Shown here piece by piece: positions 9,763 to 18,191 of a DNA stretch of 64,000 nucleotides (the stretch's first letter is position 1; the number at the start of each line of letters is the position of its first letter). This DNA comes from Komagataeibacter saccharivorans. GTDB taxonomy: Bacteria > Pseudomonadota > Alphaproteobacteria > Acetobacterales > Acetobacteraceae. The stretch lies in NCBI RefSeq assembly GCF_003207825.1, contig NZ_NKTY01000011.1:32277-96276 (forward strand), written 5' to 3'. The translations under genes and the position numbers were made by a program. Below the pieces are notes generated by a model, which was given only the letters and a program-made list of their open reading frames with translations, ran no database searches and had not been told where the DNA came from.

Positions 9763-10626
9763 TCAGCCGCCGATGGGGGGCAGGCTGTCTATGTAGTTCA
9801 GGTAAAGCTGCTGCAGCCGCTGCGTGGTTGCGCCGCGCTGTCCGTTTCCGATCGTGCTGTCCCCGATGCGGACAACCGGCATGACAAGGCTGGTGGCACT
9901 GGTCAGGAACACTTCAGGCGCGGCAAGCAGCGCGTCCACGGTTATGGTCTCTTCACGCACGGTAAGCCCCGCCTCGCGTGCAAGGATCATCACACGGTTG
10001 CGGGTGCAGCCGGGTAGCAACTCGTGTGAAAGGGCACGGGTAACGACGTCACCCTGTGCTGTCACGATGAACACATTGGCCGAGGCCCCTTCGGTCACGC
10101 CCGTACTGTCGTAAAAAATGGCGTCCTGCCTGCCATGAGCCATGGCGGCCTTTTTCGCCATGACCTGTGGCAGCAGCATGATGGTCTTGATGTCGCGGCG
10201 CAGCCAGCGGATGTCGGGCACCAGATCAACGGCGATGCCGGATTGCAGCGCAGGTGCCGCCAGCGCGTCCTTTTCCTGCGCAAGGATCAGCAGGGTCGGG
10301 CGCGTGCTGGCCTCACCCGTGAAGTTTCGTTCCCCCGCGCCGGACGTGATCTGAAGGTAGATGAAGCCGTCTGTTATGGCGTTGCGCGTGATGATTTCTG
10401 CTAAAATGGCGGGCAGTGCCGCGCGTTCCGGCGGGACGGGAATGCCGGTTTCACGCAGCGAGCGGTCAAGGCGGCTGAGGTGGCTGTCCAGATCGACCAG
10501 CCTGCGCCCTACAACCAGCCAGACTTCATAAATCCCTTCGCCAAACAGGAACCCGCGATCGAAGGCGGACACGGTTGCCTGTTCAGGCGGCAGGTAACGG
10601 CCATTGAGAAACAGTTCACCCGACAT
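9763..10626 (-). CDS. D-amino acid aminotransferase (class IV)
   Basis: PLP-dependent fold-type IV aminotransferase, 287 aa, the D-alanine aminotransferase branch rather than IlvE. The N-terminus has FDRGFLFGEGIYE, then ITSGAGERNF; the PLP lysine is expected in RRDIKTIMLLPQV. VTEGASANVFIV and the C-terminal TSATSLVMPV follow the family pattern. The start is ATG 10626 with AAGGAAGG upstream. It would move the amino group between D-amino acids and 2-oxo acids, feeding D-amino acid catabolism or D-Glu/D-Ala supply. The convergent neighbour is a D-aminoacylase-like gene. Confidence 0.9.
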   Translation of the reverse strand: MSGELFLNGRYLPPEQATVSAFDRGFLFGEGIYEVWLVVGRRLVDLDSHLSRLDRSLRETGIPVPPERAALPAILAEIITRNAITDGFIYLQITSGAGERNFTGEASTRPTLLILAQEKDALAAPALQSGIAVDLVPDIRWLRRDIKTIMLLPQVMAKKAAMAHGRQDAIFYDSTGVTEGASANVFIVTAQGDVVTRALSHELLPGCTRNRVMILAREAGLTVREETITVDALLAAPEVFLTSATSLVMPVVRIGDSTIGNGQRGATTQRLQQLYLNYIDSLPPIGG

Positions 10627-10861
10627 GTGCGCCTTCCTTTGCGTCAATGGGATTGCCCCCTGATACAGGGAATGAAACCGAAAAAACAGGGAGCCAGACC
10701 GTAATCATTACGCAATGATCCAGTGGTTGCCATAGCTCCACGCGGTCGGCTGCCATGCCCGGTCTGCGCGCCTGTGCGTTCTTCTCCCCCCTTGCGTGTT
10801 CACCACGCGGCAACACCCCCCTTCAAAGATTCGATACCCCTGCCCGCGCTGGCCCCGTGTT

Positions 10862-12112
10862 ATGACTGTCAGCCTTGTGAAGCCAGTGATGGGAGCGTGG
10901 CCCCTTTTGTCGTGTCGGTTACAAACCGGTTTTTTGGTTTGCCTGTCCCTGCTGGGTCCGTGTGGTATCGCGCATGGACAAAGCATTCCCGCAATCACCC
11001 TGCCCGGCATTATCATCCGGCCCTATGCCACGGACCAGCTTGATGTAGGCGGCTTTGCCCATGCCGCGCCCCAGCAGCCCGGAACCGGCGCCCGTGGCGC
11101 ACGCCTGCGCAATGGCGTGCGGATGGATATTCACAAACAGGTGGAAATTGGCGCGATATGGGATGCGGGCCCCGCGCCCGGCGGGCCGATGCGCCTGTTT
11201 GAAGGACAGGTTTCCTATATCGGGCTGAAGCATTTCGTCTTTACCGCCGGTATTTTCAAACCCAGCTTCGGCCTTGAATCCATGCAGGCGCAGGGGGATA
11301 CGGTCTTTGTCGAACGGGCCAGCATTTCCACCCTTACGCGCAATCTGGCTACAGGCATTGAACGGCAGGCCGTGCAGGCTGAATCCTATGGCAGGCGCTA
11401 TCATGTGGCCCTTTCCGCCACGGGCGGCACCGCAGGGCCCGGCGAAGATGGCAACCAGCGCGCCATGGCGTTCCGTCTGGTGGGGCTGCCGGTGCGCACC
11501 CGCTCGGTCCTGCTCCATCTGGGTGTTTCGGGGGAATGGGTGTTCCGGCCCGCATCCGCCCGCAACGCCAGCCCTGCCCTGTCCTTTGCCGATACGCCCG
11601 AAATGAATACGGGCACCGACGCGAAATACCTTGGAACCGGAAAAATCGCGGCAGACAGCGCCGGAGCGTTCGGCATGGAGGCCGCTCTGGCATGGAAAAA
11701 GCTGCTTTTCCAAGGGGAAGGATACGATATTCTGGTCAACAGCCATACCGGCAGCAGCGGCAGGCAATTACAGTTTCACGGATGGTACGGCCAGCTTGCC
11801 TATACCATCAACGGTCAGCCACGCGCATGGAAGGGACGCACCGCCGCCTTTTCATCGCCTGTGTGCGACCGCAGGCAGACCGTATTGTGCAATGGGTATG
11901 GCGTGCTGGAAGTAGCGGCCCGCTATTCCCATGCGAACCTGGATTCAGCCCCGATTTCGGGGGGCAACCAGCAGGTCGGCACGCTGGCGGTCAACTGGTG
12001 GCCCACGGCGATCGTGCGCATGACGATGCAGTATGAATACGGGCAGGTCAGCGGTGGCCGGAATCCGGAACATTTTCATGGCATCATGTCGCTGTTCCAG
12101 ATCAAGTTCTGA
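10862..12112 (+). CDS. Outer membrane porin, OprO/OprP-like
   Basis: Secreted beta-barrel protein, about 416 aa from ATG 10862; the frame is open from 10796 and no start has a convincing ribosome site. A hydrophobic signal segment (LQTGFLVCLSLLGPCGIAHGQ) is followed by a polar mature part with alternating aromatic residues, ending LFQIKF with a C-terminal phenylalanine, as outer membrane barrels do. Segments such as EGQVSYIGLKHFVFTAG, FKPSFGLE and QYEYGQVSGG resemble phosphate-selective porin O/P proteins. What it passes is unknown; nearby genes give no clear clue. Confidence 0.8.
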   Translation: MTVSLVKPVMGAWPLLSCRLQTGFLVCLSLLGPCGIAHGQSIPAITLPGIIIRPYATDQLDVGGFAHAAPQQPGTGARGARLRNGVRMDIHKQVEIGAIWDAGPAPGGPMRLFEGQVSYIGLKHFVFTAGIFKPSFGLESMQAQGDTVFVERASISTLTRNLATGIERQAVQAESYGRRYHVALSATGGTAGPGEDGNQRAMAFRLVGLPVRTRSVLLHLGVSGEWVFRPASARNASPALSFADTPEMNTGTDAKYLGTGKIAADSAGAFGMEAALAWKKLLFQGEGYDILVNSHTGSSGRQLQFHGWYGQLAYTINGQPRAWKGRTAAFSSPVCDRRQTVLCNGYGVLEVAARYSHANLDSAPISGGNQQVGTLAVNWWPTAIVRMTMQYEYGQVSGGRNPEHFHGIMSLFQIKF

Positions 12113-12118
12113 TGTGTT

Positions 12119-12140
12119 CCCGCGCGCCTGGGCGCGCGGG
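12119..12140 (+). terminator. Hairpin between convergent porin and lipoprotein genes
   Basis: CCCGCGCGCC (12119-12128) pairs perfectly with GGCGCGCGGG (12131-12140), starting 7 nt after the porin stop. It may serve both convergent genes; no T-run is obvious. Confidence 0.65.
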
Positions 12141-12159
12141 TATCTGTAACCGGGCGGGA

Positions 12160-12357
12160 TTAGCGGCCCCCCATGCCCCCTCCGGGATAGGGACCACCAC
12201 CCTGACGCCCCGGTCCGGGTCCGCCGCCATAGCCGCCGCCGTAATGGCCATCCTGATAATAGCCGTCACGACCGCCATGGTGGGGATGGCCGCCGTAACA
12301 TGCGGCCAGCGCGGCGCTGATCGCCACGACGTAAAGGGTCCTGATGAAAGGTTTCAT
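12160..12357 (-). CDS. Small His/Gly-rich lipoprotein
   Basis: 65 aa from ATG 12357, which has GAGGAAG just upstream. A short basic N-terminus and hydrophobic segment end in the lipobox LAAC (Cys20), so the protein is exported and lipidated. The mature part is almost wholly Gly, His, Tyr, Pro and Asp (GGHPHHGGRDGYYQDG...), a low-complexity composition that could bind metals. No known family was recognised. Confidence 0.7.
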   Translation of the reverse strand: MKPFIRTLYVVAISAALAACYGGHPHHGGRDGYYQDGHYGGGYGGGPGPGRQGGGPYPGGGMGGR

Positions 12358-12451
12358 GTCTTCCTCCTGCAACTTGAAGACGAACGTTGCAGCGCAAGGA
12401 AGGTTTGATTGCGGTTAAATCCTGGCGGGAATGCGGCTGCGTGGGGTGGGT

Positions 12452-13405
12452 TCAGGCGTCAGTTTCCGGTGCGGCCGGGTCTTCGCTTGCGGCCCGGCAC
12501 CCTTCGGGCACGTTTTCGCGCAGGAAGTGGGCGAATTCGTTGAAGGCGGCGGCCCGCGGGTCTGTCGTGCGCCAGACAAGCCCGATGGTGCGCCGGGCTT
12601 CGGGAATGGGGACAAGGGAAATCAGGTCCGACCACTCGCTGCGGTTGCGCAGCGCAAGACGCGGGATGAGGGAGTAGCCTTCCCCCGCGCCGATCATGTG
12701 CCACAGCATTTCAAGGCTTGCGGCAAGACGCTGGTGGTCGCGTTGCAGGGGCATGCCACACAGCGCCAGTGCCTGATCGCGCAGGCAGTGCCCGTCTTCC
12801 AGCAAAAGCAGGTCCGGTCCCTGCAGGTCCGGCATGGTCAGGCCCGGACGTGTGGCCAGAGGGTGCTCGGCGGGAAAGGCGGCCACAAACGGCTCGTCGA
12901 ACAGGGGCACGCAGTGAAAATTATCGCCCTTGACCGGCAGGGCCGCAAAGACAAGATCCAGTTCATCATGCCGCAGGGCGTCCAGCATGATGTTGGTCAG
13001 GCTGTCGGTCAGTTGCAGTTTCAGTTGCGGGTAGGTCCGGCGCAGCAGCGGCAGCAGGCTGGGTACGTAATACGGGCCAAGGGTTGCTATGACCCCCATG
13101 CGCAGCACCCCTTCCAGCGGGCCGGTCTGCACGCGGGCGGCTTCGATCATCGCACGGGCGGCGGCCAGCACGTCGCGGGCACGGGCGATCAGGCGCGCGC
13201 CATCCGGTGTCAGCGTGACGTGGCGGCGGGAGCGTTCAAACAGCACGATACCCAGCAGCCCTTCCAGCTTGCGCACCTGTTCCGACAGGCCGCCCTGGCT
13301 TACCCCGCAGCGTTCCGCCGCGCGGGAAAAGTTACGCAGGTCATCAACCGCCACCACATATTCGATATCCCGTAGCGACAGACCGGAAAGGGGAATATAC
13401 GTCAT
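12452..13405 (-). CDS. oxyR: Hydrogen peroxide sensor-regulator OxyR
   Basis: LysR-type regulator, 317 aa, with an N-terminal winged helix (SRAAERCGVSQGGLSEQVRKLE) and a ligand-like regulatory domain. The redox cysteines are both present: EDGHCLRDQALALC places them at Cys207 and Cys216, nine apart, as in Escherichia coli OxyR (Cys199/Cys208). Peroxide should form the disulfide and switch on the divergent ahpC-ahpF genes. The start ATG 13405 leaves a 142-nt shared intergenic region. Confidence 0.95.
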   Translation of the reverse strand: MTYIPLSGLSLRDIEYVVAVDDLRNFSRAAERCGVSQGGLSEQVRKLEGLLGIVLFERSRRHVTLTPDGARLIARARDVLAAARAMIEAARVQTGPLEGVLRMGVIATLGPYYVPSLLPLLRRTYPQLKLQLTDSLTNIMLDALRHDELDLVFAALPVKGDNFHCVPLFDEPFVAAFPAEHPLATRPGLTMPDLQGPDLLLLEDGHCLRDQALALCGMPLQRDHQRLAASLEMLWHMIGAGEGYSLIPRLALRNRSEWSDLISLVPIPEARRTIGLVWRTTDPRAAAFNEFAHFLRENVPEGCRAASEDPAAPETDA

Positions 13406-13412
13406 GGGTATA

Positions 13413-13431
13413 GATAGGACCGATTCCTGTC
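13413..13431. promoter_or_regulatory. Possible OxyR operator between oxyR and ahpC
   Basis: GATAGGA (13413-13419) and TCCTGTC (13425-13431) form an imperfect inverted repeat, 6 of 7 pairs, in a T-N11-A-like layout, directly at the oxyR start. Position and symmetry fit an autoregulatory OxyR site, but the match to a consensus is loose. Confidence 0.35.
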
Positions 13432-13547
13432 TGTTTGTAAAATGGTTTTACCGATTACAGCCATTGACAGAAACTGTTTCCCCGCATTTCGTGTTCGTGG
13501 GACAACAGGCCCGTCAACATTGACAGTGCAAGCAAGGAGAATTCCAC

Positions 13548-14111
13548 ATGGCACGCATCAATTCGCCACTGAAGCCTTTTGAAACCGACGCCTTCCACAA
13601 CGGCCAGTTCATCAAGGTGACCGATGCCGACGTGAAGGGCAAATGGTCCGTATTCTTCTTCTACCCCGCCGACTTCACGTTCGTCTGCCCGACCGAGCTT
13701 GAGGATCTGGCCGACAACTACGAGACGTTCAAGAAGCTGGGCGTTGAAATCTATTCGGTCTCCACCGACAAGCATTTCACGCACAAGGCATGGCACGACA
13801 CGTCGCCGGCCATCGGCAAGATCCAGTACGTCATGCTGGGCGACCCGACCGGCCAGATCGCGCGCAACTTCGACGTGCTGATCGAGGAAGCAGGTCTTGC
13901 CGATCGCGGCACGTTCCTGATCGATCCGGAAGGCAAGATCCAGTACATCGAGATCACGGCAGGCGGCGTGGGCCGTAGTGCCGCCGAACTGATCGACAAG
14001 ATCCAGGCCGCGCAGTACGTCGCAAGCCATCCCGGTGAAGTCTGCCCGGCGAAGTGGAAGGAAGGCGCCGAGACGCTGACCCCGTCGCTGGACCTCGTCG
14101 GCAAGATCTGA
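13548..14111 (+). CDS. ahpC: Alkyl hydroperoxide reductase subunit C (peroxiredoxin)
   Basis: Typical 2-Cys peroxiredoxin of 187 aa, reducing H2O2, organic peroxides and peroxynitrite in the cytoplasm. The peroxidatic cysteine is Cys47 in FTFVCPTE and the resolving cysteine is Cys166 in [10 protein letters not shown], the AhpC-specific C-terminal motif. AAGGAG sits 7-8 nt before the ATG. It is followed 77 nt later by ahpF, its reductase, and is divergent from oxyR, the classical peroxide-response arrangement. Confidence 0.98.
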   Translation: MARINSPLKPFETDAFHNGQFIKVTDADVKGKWSVFFFYPADFTFVCPTELEDLADNYETFKKLGVEIYSVSTDKHFTHKAWHDTSPAIGKIQYVMLGDPTGQIARNFDVLIEEAGLADRGTFLIDPEGKIQYIEITAGGVGRSAAELIDKIQAAQYVASHPGEVCPAKWKEGAETLTPSLDLVGKI

Positions 14112-14188
14112 TCCCGACGGCGGTGGCCCGAGCCTGCGGGACCGGGCCACCGCGCTTCACCTTTTCAGGAAAAGCGGAGTTCACTCCC

Positions 14189-15769
14189 ATGTTGCAAGAC
14201 ACCATCAAGACGCAGCTCAAGGCCTATCTGGCAGACCTGGCGCACCCGGTCGTGCTGGAGGCATCGCTCGACAGCAGCCCGAAATCGCGTGAGATGCATG
14301 AATTGCTGCACGAGGTCGCCGCCCTTTCTGACAGGGTGCAGGTGTCCGAACAGGGCGAGGCCACGCGCCGCCCCTCCTTCGTCATCAGGCGCGATGGGGC
14401 GAAAACCGGCGTGACATTCGCCGCCATCCCGATGGGGCATGAGTTCACGTCCTTCGTGCTGGCGCTGTTGCAGGCCGGGGGCCACCCCCCCAAATTCACC
14501 GATGACCAGATCGCCCAGATCCGCGCGCTGCCGGGGCATTACAATTTCGAGACCTATGTATCCCTGTCCTGTCAGAACTGCCCGGACGTGGTGCAGGCGC
14601 TCAATGCCATGAGCGTCATCAACCCCAACATCCATAACGTCACGATTGACGGCGGGCTGTTTCAGGACGAGGTCACGGCAAGGAACATCATGTCCGTGCC
14701 GCAGGTCTACCTCAACGGGGAACTGTTCGACACCGGGCGGATGGATATTACCCAGATTCTGGCCAGGCTGGACGCCAATGCCCCCAAACGTGCGGCGGAG
14801 CAGCTCAGGAATGTCGCACCCTTCGACGTGCTGATAATCGGCAGCGGCCCTGCGGGCGCTTCCGCCGCGATCTATGCGGCGCGCAAGGGGCTGCGCACGG
14901 GGCTGGTGGGCGAGCGCTTCGGCGGTCAGGTCATGGATACCGAAGGCATCGAGAATTTCATTTCGGTCAAGGAAACCGAAGGGCCAAAACTGGCGGCTGC
15001 GCTGGAAGCACATGTGCGGCAGTATGATGTGGAGATCATACCCGCCCAGCGCGCGGCGGAACTGTTTCCGGCGGTAAAGCCCGGTGGCCTGCATGGGGTC
15101 GCGCTGGAAAGCGGGGCGATCCTGCATTCCCGCACGGTCATCCTTGCCACCGGCGCGCACTGGCGTCACCTCGGCGTGCCGGGCGAGGAGGAATACCGTA
15201 ACAGGGGCGTGGCCTACTGCCCGCATTGCGATGGCCCGTTCTACAAGGGCAAGCGGGTTGCCGTGGCCGGTGGTGGCAACAGCGGCGTGGAAGCGGCCAT
15301 CGACCTTGCCGGTATCGTGGCCCATGTCACGCTGCTGCAGCGCGGATCACACCTGAAGGCGGACAAGGTGTTGCAGGACAAGCTGCACAGCCTGCCCAAT
15401 GTCACCGTCCTGACCGAGGCCCTGACAACGCGGGTGGAAGGCAACGGCCGGAACGTGACTGGCCTGACCTATCGCGGCGGTGACGGCGCGGACCACCATG
15501 TCGATCTGGAAGGGGTATTCGTCCAGATCGGCCTGCTGCCCAATACGGACTGGCTGAAGGGCACGGTCAGGCTGAACGATTTCGGTGAAATCGTTGTGGA
15601 TGACCATGGCACGACATCGGTGCCCGGTGTCTTTGCGGCGGGTGATGCGACCACCACGCCGTACAAGCAGATCGTGATCGCCATTGGCGATGGCGCGAAG
15701 GCGGCCCTGTCCGCATTCGATTACCTGATCCGCGTGCCGGTGGCGGAAGAAAAGCGCGTCCCCGCCTGA
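14189..15769 (+). CDS. ahpF: Alkyl hydroperoxide reductase subunit F
   Basis: FAD/NAD(P)H disulfide reductase that recharges AhpC, 526 aa from ATG 14189 (GGAG upstream; the frame is open from 14054). The N-terminal thioredoxin-like domain has SCQNC (Cys128/Cys131), then an FAD-binding [18 protein letters not shown], the active-site CPHCDGPF (Cys344/Cys347) and an NAD-binding [15 protein letters not shown]-terminal [10 protein letters not shown] binds FAD. All redox centres of the Escherichia coli enzyme are present. Confidence 0.97.
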   Translation: MLQDTIKTQLKAYLADLAHPVVLEASLDSSPKSREMHELLHEVAALSDRVQVSEQGEATRRPSFVIRRDGAKTGVTFAAIPMGHEFTSFVLALLQAGGHPPKFTDDQIAQIRALPGHYNFETYVSLSCQNCPDVVQALNAMSVINPNIHNVTIDGGLFQDEVTARNIMSVPQVYLNGELFDTGRMDITQILARLDANAPKRAAEQLRNVAPFDVLIIGSGPAGASAAIYAARKGLRTGLVGERFGGQVMDTEGIENFISVKETEGPKLAAALEAHVRQYDVEIIPAQRAAELFPAVKPGGLHGVALESGAILHSRTVILATGAHWRHLGVPGEEEYRNRGVAYCPHCDGPFYKGKRVAVAGGGNSGVEAAIDLAGIVAHVTLLQRGSHLKADKVLQDKLHSLPNVTVLTEALTTRVEGNGRNVTGLTYRGGDGADHHVDLEGVFVQIGLLPNTDWLKGTVRLNDFGEIVVDDHGTTSVPGVFAAGDATTTPYKQIVIAIGDGAKAALSAFDYLIRVPVAEEKRVPA

Positions 15770-15777
15770 TGCAAAAC

Positions 15778-15806
15778 GGGGCCGGGGGATAGTCGCCCCC
15801 TGCCCC
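15778..15806 (+). terminator. Hairpin between ahpF and the convergent glucanase-like gene
   Basis: GGGGCCGGGGG (15778-15788) pairs with CCCCCTGCCCC (15796-15806) with one mismatch, just after the ahpF stop and before the convergent gene's stop at 15816. It may be bidirectional. Confidence 0.6.
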
Positions 15807-15815
15807 ACCGGGCGG

Positions 15816-17369
15816 CTACGAATGCCCGGCCGGATTTGCCGCCGTGCGGTCCGGGCTGGCGTGGTCCTGCGCAACCTGTGTGGATGATGGACGGTTCGGG
15901 ACGTTGGCTGCGGTTGTGGTGGCGGGCAGCCAGCCGCCTTCAAATCCCGCACGTTCCATGCCGGTGCGGATATAGGGGTTGCGCTTCATCACGTTCCAGA
16001 CCAGTCCGCTGCGCCAGTTCTCGATCATAAGCAGGATGGGCCCCTGATCTATCCCCAGATATTCGTTATCCGACCAGAAGGACTGGCCGGTGCGGAAACT
16101 GGGATTGAAAGCGTCCACAAAACCATAACGGCCATAAATGCGCTCGCCGTAGCGGGCTTTCATGTTCTGTAGCGTCGGCAGCACGATTTCGGGGGCGAAG
16201 GCGATGGAGCCTGCCGCGGCGGTGGGGGCCACGGTGCCATCATCCTGCGTGTAGTCACGGCCCGCGCCACGGGCGGAATAGGACAGGAAACGCCGGCTCT
16301 GGCCATCAATCGGCTGCGTGGTGTCACCGGGGCCGTCACAGGCGGTCAGCCCCCACATGGTCGGCCCGTAATCGTGCCACTTACCCGGATTGGCGATGGC
16401 GTAAGCCTGCTGCGCATAGACCGCGCGGCGGCTGTTTTCAAAATAATCAATCCGCTTTGCGCGCGCCCATGCGTCCTGCACGCCCCGGAAATCAATCCAT
16501 GCGTGGCTGTACTGGTGGCCGAACAGGGGTGCGAAGTTCAGGAATGTCTGGCCATAATAATCGCCCCATCGCCGGTCATTGGTGGCAAGCCATGCCTGCC
16601 ATGATGCCGGGGCCAGCGGGTGACTGGGTGAGCCGAGGCCAAGGATATAGGCCATCATGCCTTCGCTGTACCCTTCCCAGTAGCTGGGTATGAACTGGTG
16701 TTCGGGCGACCAGCCCATGCTCAGCCGGTTATCGGGGCGGGTGATCCACTGCCAGTTGACGCGCCTGTACAACTGGTCGGCCAGATCACGTATCTCGTGC
16801 TCGCGCGGGGTATCGTGGTCATAGAAGGATTGCGAAAACAGGATGCCCTGCATCAGCAGCGCCGTGTCGATGCTGGACAGTTCGATGTCGCGGTTGAAGC
16901 GCTTACCCGTCTCCCGGTTCAGGAAATGGTAGTACAGGCCGTTATATCCGGCTGCATCATCCTCGCTGTCATTCTGCGGGCTGCGCATGAGATAGCGCAG
17001 GGTGACAAGCGTGCGGTCAATGGCCTGTTCACGGGTGATGTAGCCACGGGTCACGCCTATGCCATAGGCGGTCAGGCCAAACCCGATGGAGGCGACGCTG
17101 CTGAATGTCTGGCCGGAAGGATAGCGGTCGGGAACCAGCCCCGTTTTCGGATCACCTGCATCCCAGAACCATTGAAAGGTCCGGCGTTCGAGATCATCGA
17201 TCAGGATGGTATCGGCGCGGCTGGCTGCGGCCGGTGCGGCGGAAGGGGTGCTGGCGCTCGTGGTGGCTTTTGCGTCAACCGCGTGGGCCGGGACGGATGC
17301 AAGGGACGCGCCATATAACAATGCCGAAATGAATACAGCCGCATGTTTCCCCGTTTTGCGAGGGTACAA
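15816..17369 (-). CDS. Exported glucoamylase-like protein (PF10091/GH144 type)
   Basis: 517 aa with an N-terminal signal peptide (VFISALLYGASLASVPAHA) and a short Ala/Ser/Thr linker, so periplasmic or secreted. The body is an alpha/alpha-toroid glycoside hydrolase-like domain: RRTFQWFWDAGDPKTGLVPDR, ASIGFGLTAYGIG, YYHFLNRETG, SSIDTALLMQG, FGHQYSHAWIDFRG, WGLTACDGPG and FWSDNEYLGIDQGPILLMIENWRSG. These are the hallmarks of the 'glycoamylase' family, several members of which are endo-beta-1,2-glucanases (GH144). The substrate here is an inference; a beta-1,2-glucan or other cell-surface glucan is plausible. Confidence 0.82.
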   Translation of the reverse strand: MYPRKTGKHAAVFISALLYGASLASVPAHAVDAKATTSASTPSAAPAAASRADTILIDDLERRTFQWFWDAGDPKTGLVPDRYPSGQTFSSVASIGFGLTAYGIGVTRGYITREQAIDRTLVTLRYLMRSPQNDSEDDAAGYNGLYYHFLNRETGKRFNRDIELSSIDTALLMQGILFSQSFYDHDTPREHEIRDLADQLYRRVNWQWITRPDNRLSMGWSPEHQFIPSYWEGYSEGMMAYILGLGSPSHPLAPASWQAWLATNDRRWGDYYGQTFLNFAPLFGHQYSHAWIDFRGVQDAWARAKRIDYFENSRRAVYAQQAYAIANPGKWHDYGPTMWGLTACDGPGDTTQPIDGQSRRFLSYSARGAGRDYTQDDGTVAPTAAAGSIAFAPEIVLPTLQNMKARYGERIYGRYGFVDAFNPSFRTGQSFWSDNEYLGIDQGPILLMIENWRSGLVWNVMKRNPYIRTGMERAGFEGGWLPATTTAANVPNRPSSTQVAQDHASPDRTAANPAGHS

Positions 17370-18085
17370 AGCTTTCGTCTCCTGCCGGTTGTCCGGCCTT
17401 TATGATTTGAGATCCGGGCAGAATGCAATATCCCCGCGCCCGCAGGGCAGCGACATGAACGTTGCAAATTGTGACGGAGATCGTCGTGCAGTCCACAAAG
17501 CCGGATCATGCGGTCCGGTGCCCTGCCCCCTGTCCATCATTGCCGGGCGCGGACGAAAAAAAATGTTTTCTAATGAAATCAGGATGTTCCGTCCGGTGCG
17601 GCCTGTATCTTCGCCATGCAGGCACCGGTATTTTCGATGGATCGGTCGATAACACGCCAGTTTCTGTGCGCTGGCTGACATTCGGGCCGTTGTTCTTACT
17701 TTTTCTGCTCCCTCACCGCTTCCCCTCTGCATCGGACAGGATACCGGAACGATTCTGGTCAGGGCCAAACGGCTTGATGGGATGATGGCTGTCCGGTTGC
17801 GGGGCTACGCTCCATGCGTCGGGAATGGCTTTTAATATTCTGCCGTAACGGTAAGCAGAGAACCCCTTTTTCGCGCCATGCCATAATCGGTTGTGGATGT
17901 GTTCTTTAGCCCTTCCCCATTTTGCGGAAGGCGTAGACCAGCGCATGGTCCTGCGGCTGTTTATAATAACAAAAACATATAAAACGGGCATTTCATTACA
18001 TATCATTTCTGATTTTTGACCTAGTTTTTCTTGGGTCGGTCTATCTGTGTCAGTAATGCCACACTCGCCCTTTTCTCATGTTATA
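17370..18085. other. Intergenic stretch without a convincing gene
   Basis: This part is AT-richer than its flanks. The only longer frame (minus, 17713-18006) has no ribosome site and resembles nothing known. A different minus frame reads QDHALVYAFRKMGKG before a stop near 17909, which looks coding-like and may be a gene remnant. The right end carries the promoter region of the siderophore receptor. Confidence 0.4.
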
Positions 18086-18104
18086 GCGAATGATTATCAT
18101 TTGC
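18086..18104 (+). promoter_or_regulatory. Fur box upstream of siderophore receptor
   Basis: GCGAATGATTATCATTTGC is a 9-1-9 inverted repeat (8 of 9 pairs) and matches the classical 19-bp Fur consensus at 14 positions. A weaker repeat, TTGAGAAT-G-AATATCAA, follows at 18113-18129. Iron-replete repression of the downstream four-gene cluster is expected. Confidence 0.75.
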
Positions 18105-18191
18105 TAATGCAGTTGAGAATGAATATCAAACAGCCGTCCCCTGTTAGCAATAAACGACGCGACAGCACATGCCGCGTCAGGAGAGTGGTGA

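Noticed and set aside
17713..18006. 97-codon minus-strand frame in the gap before the siderophore receptor
   Set aside because: No ribosome site and no recognisable family; a nearby different frame looks more coding-like, so at best decayed sequence.
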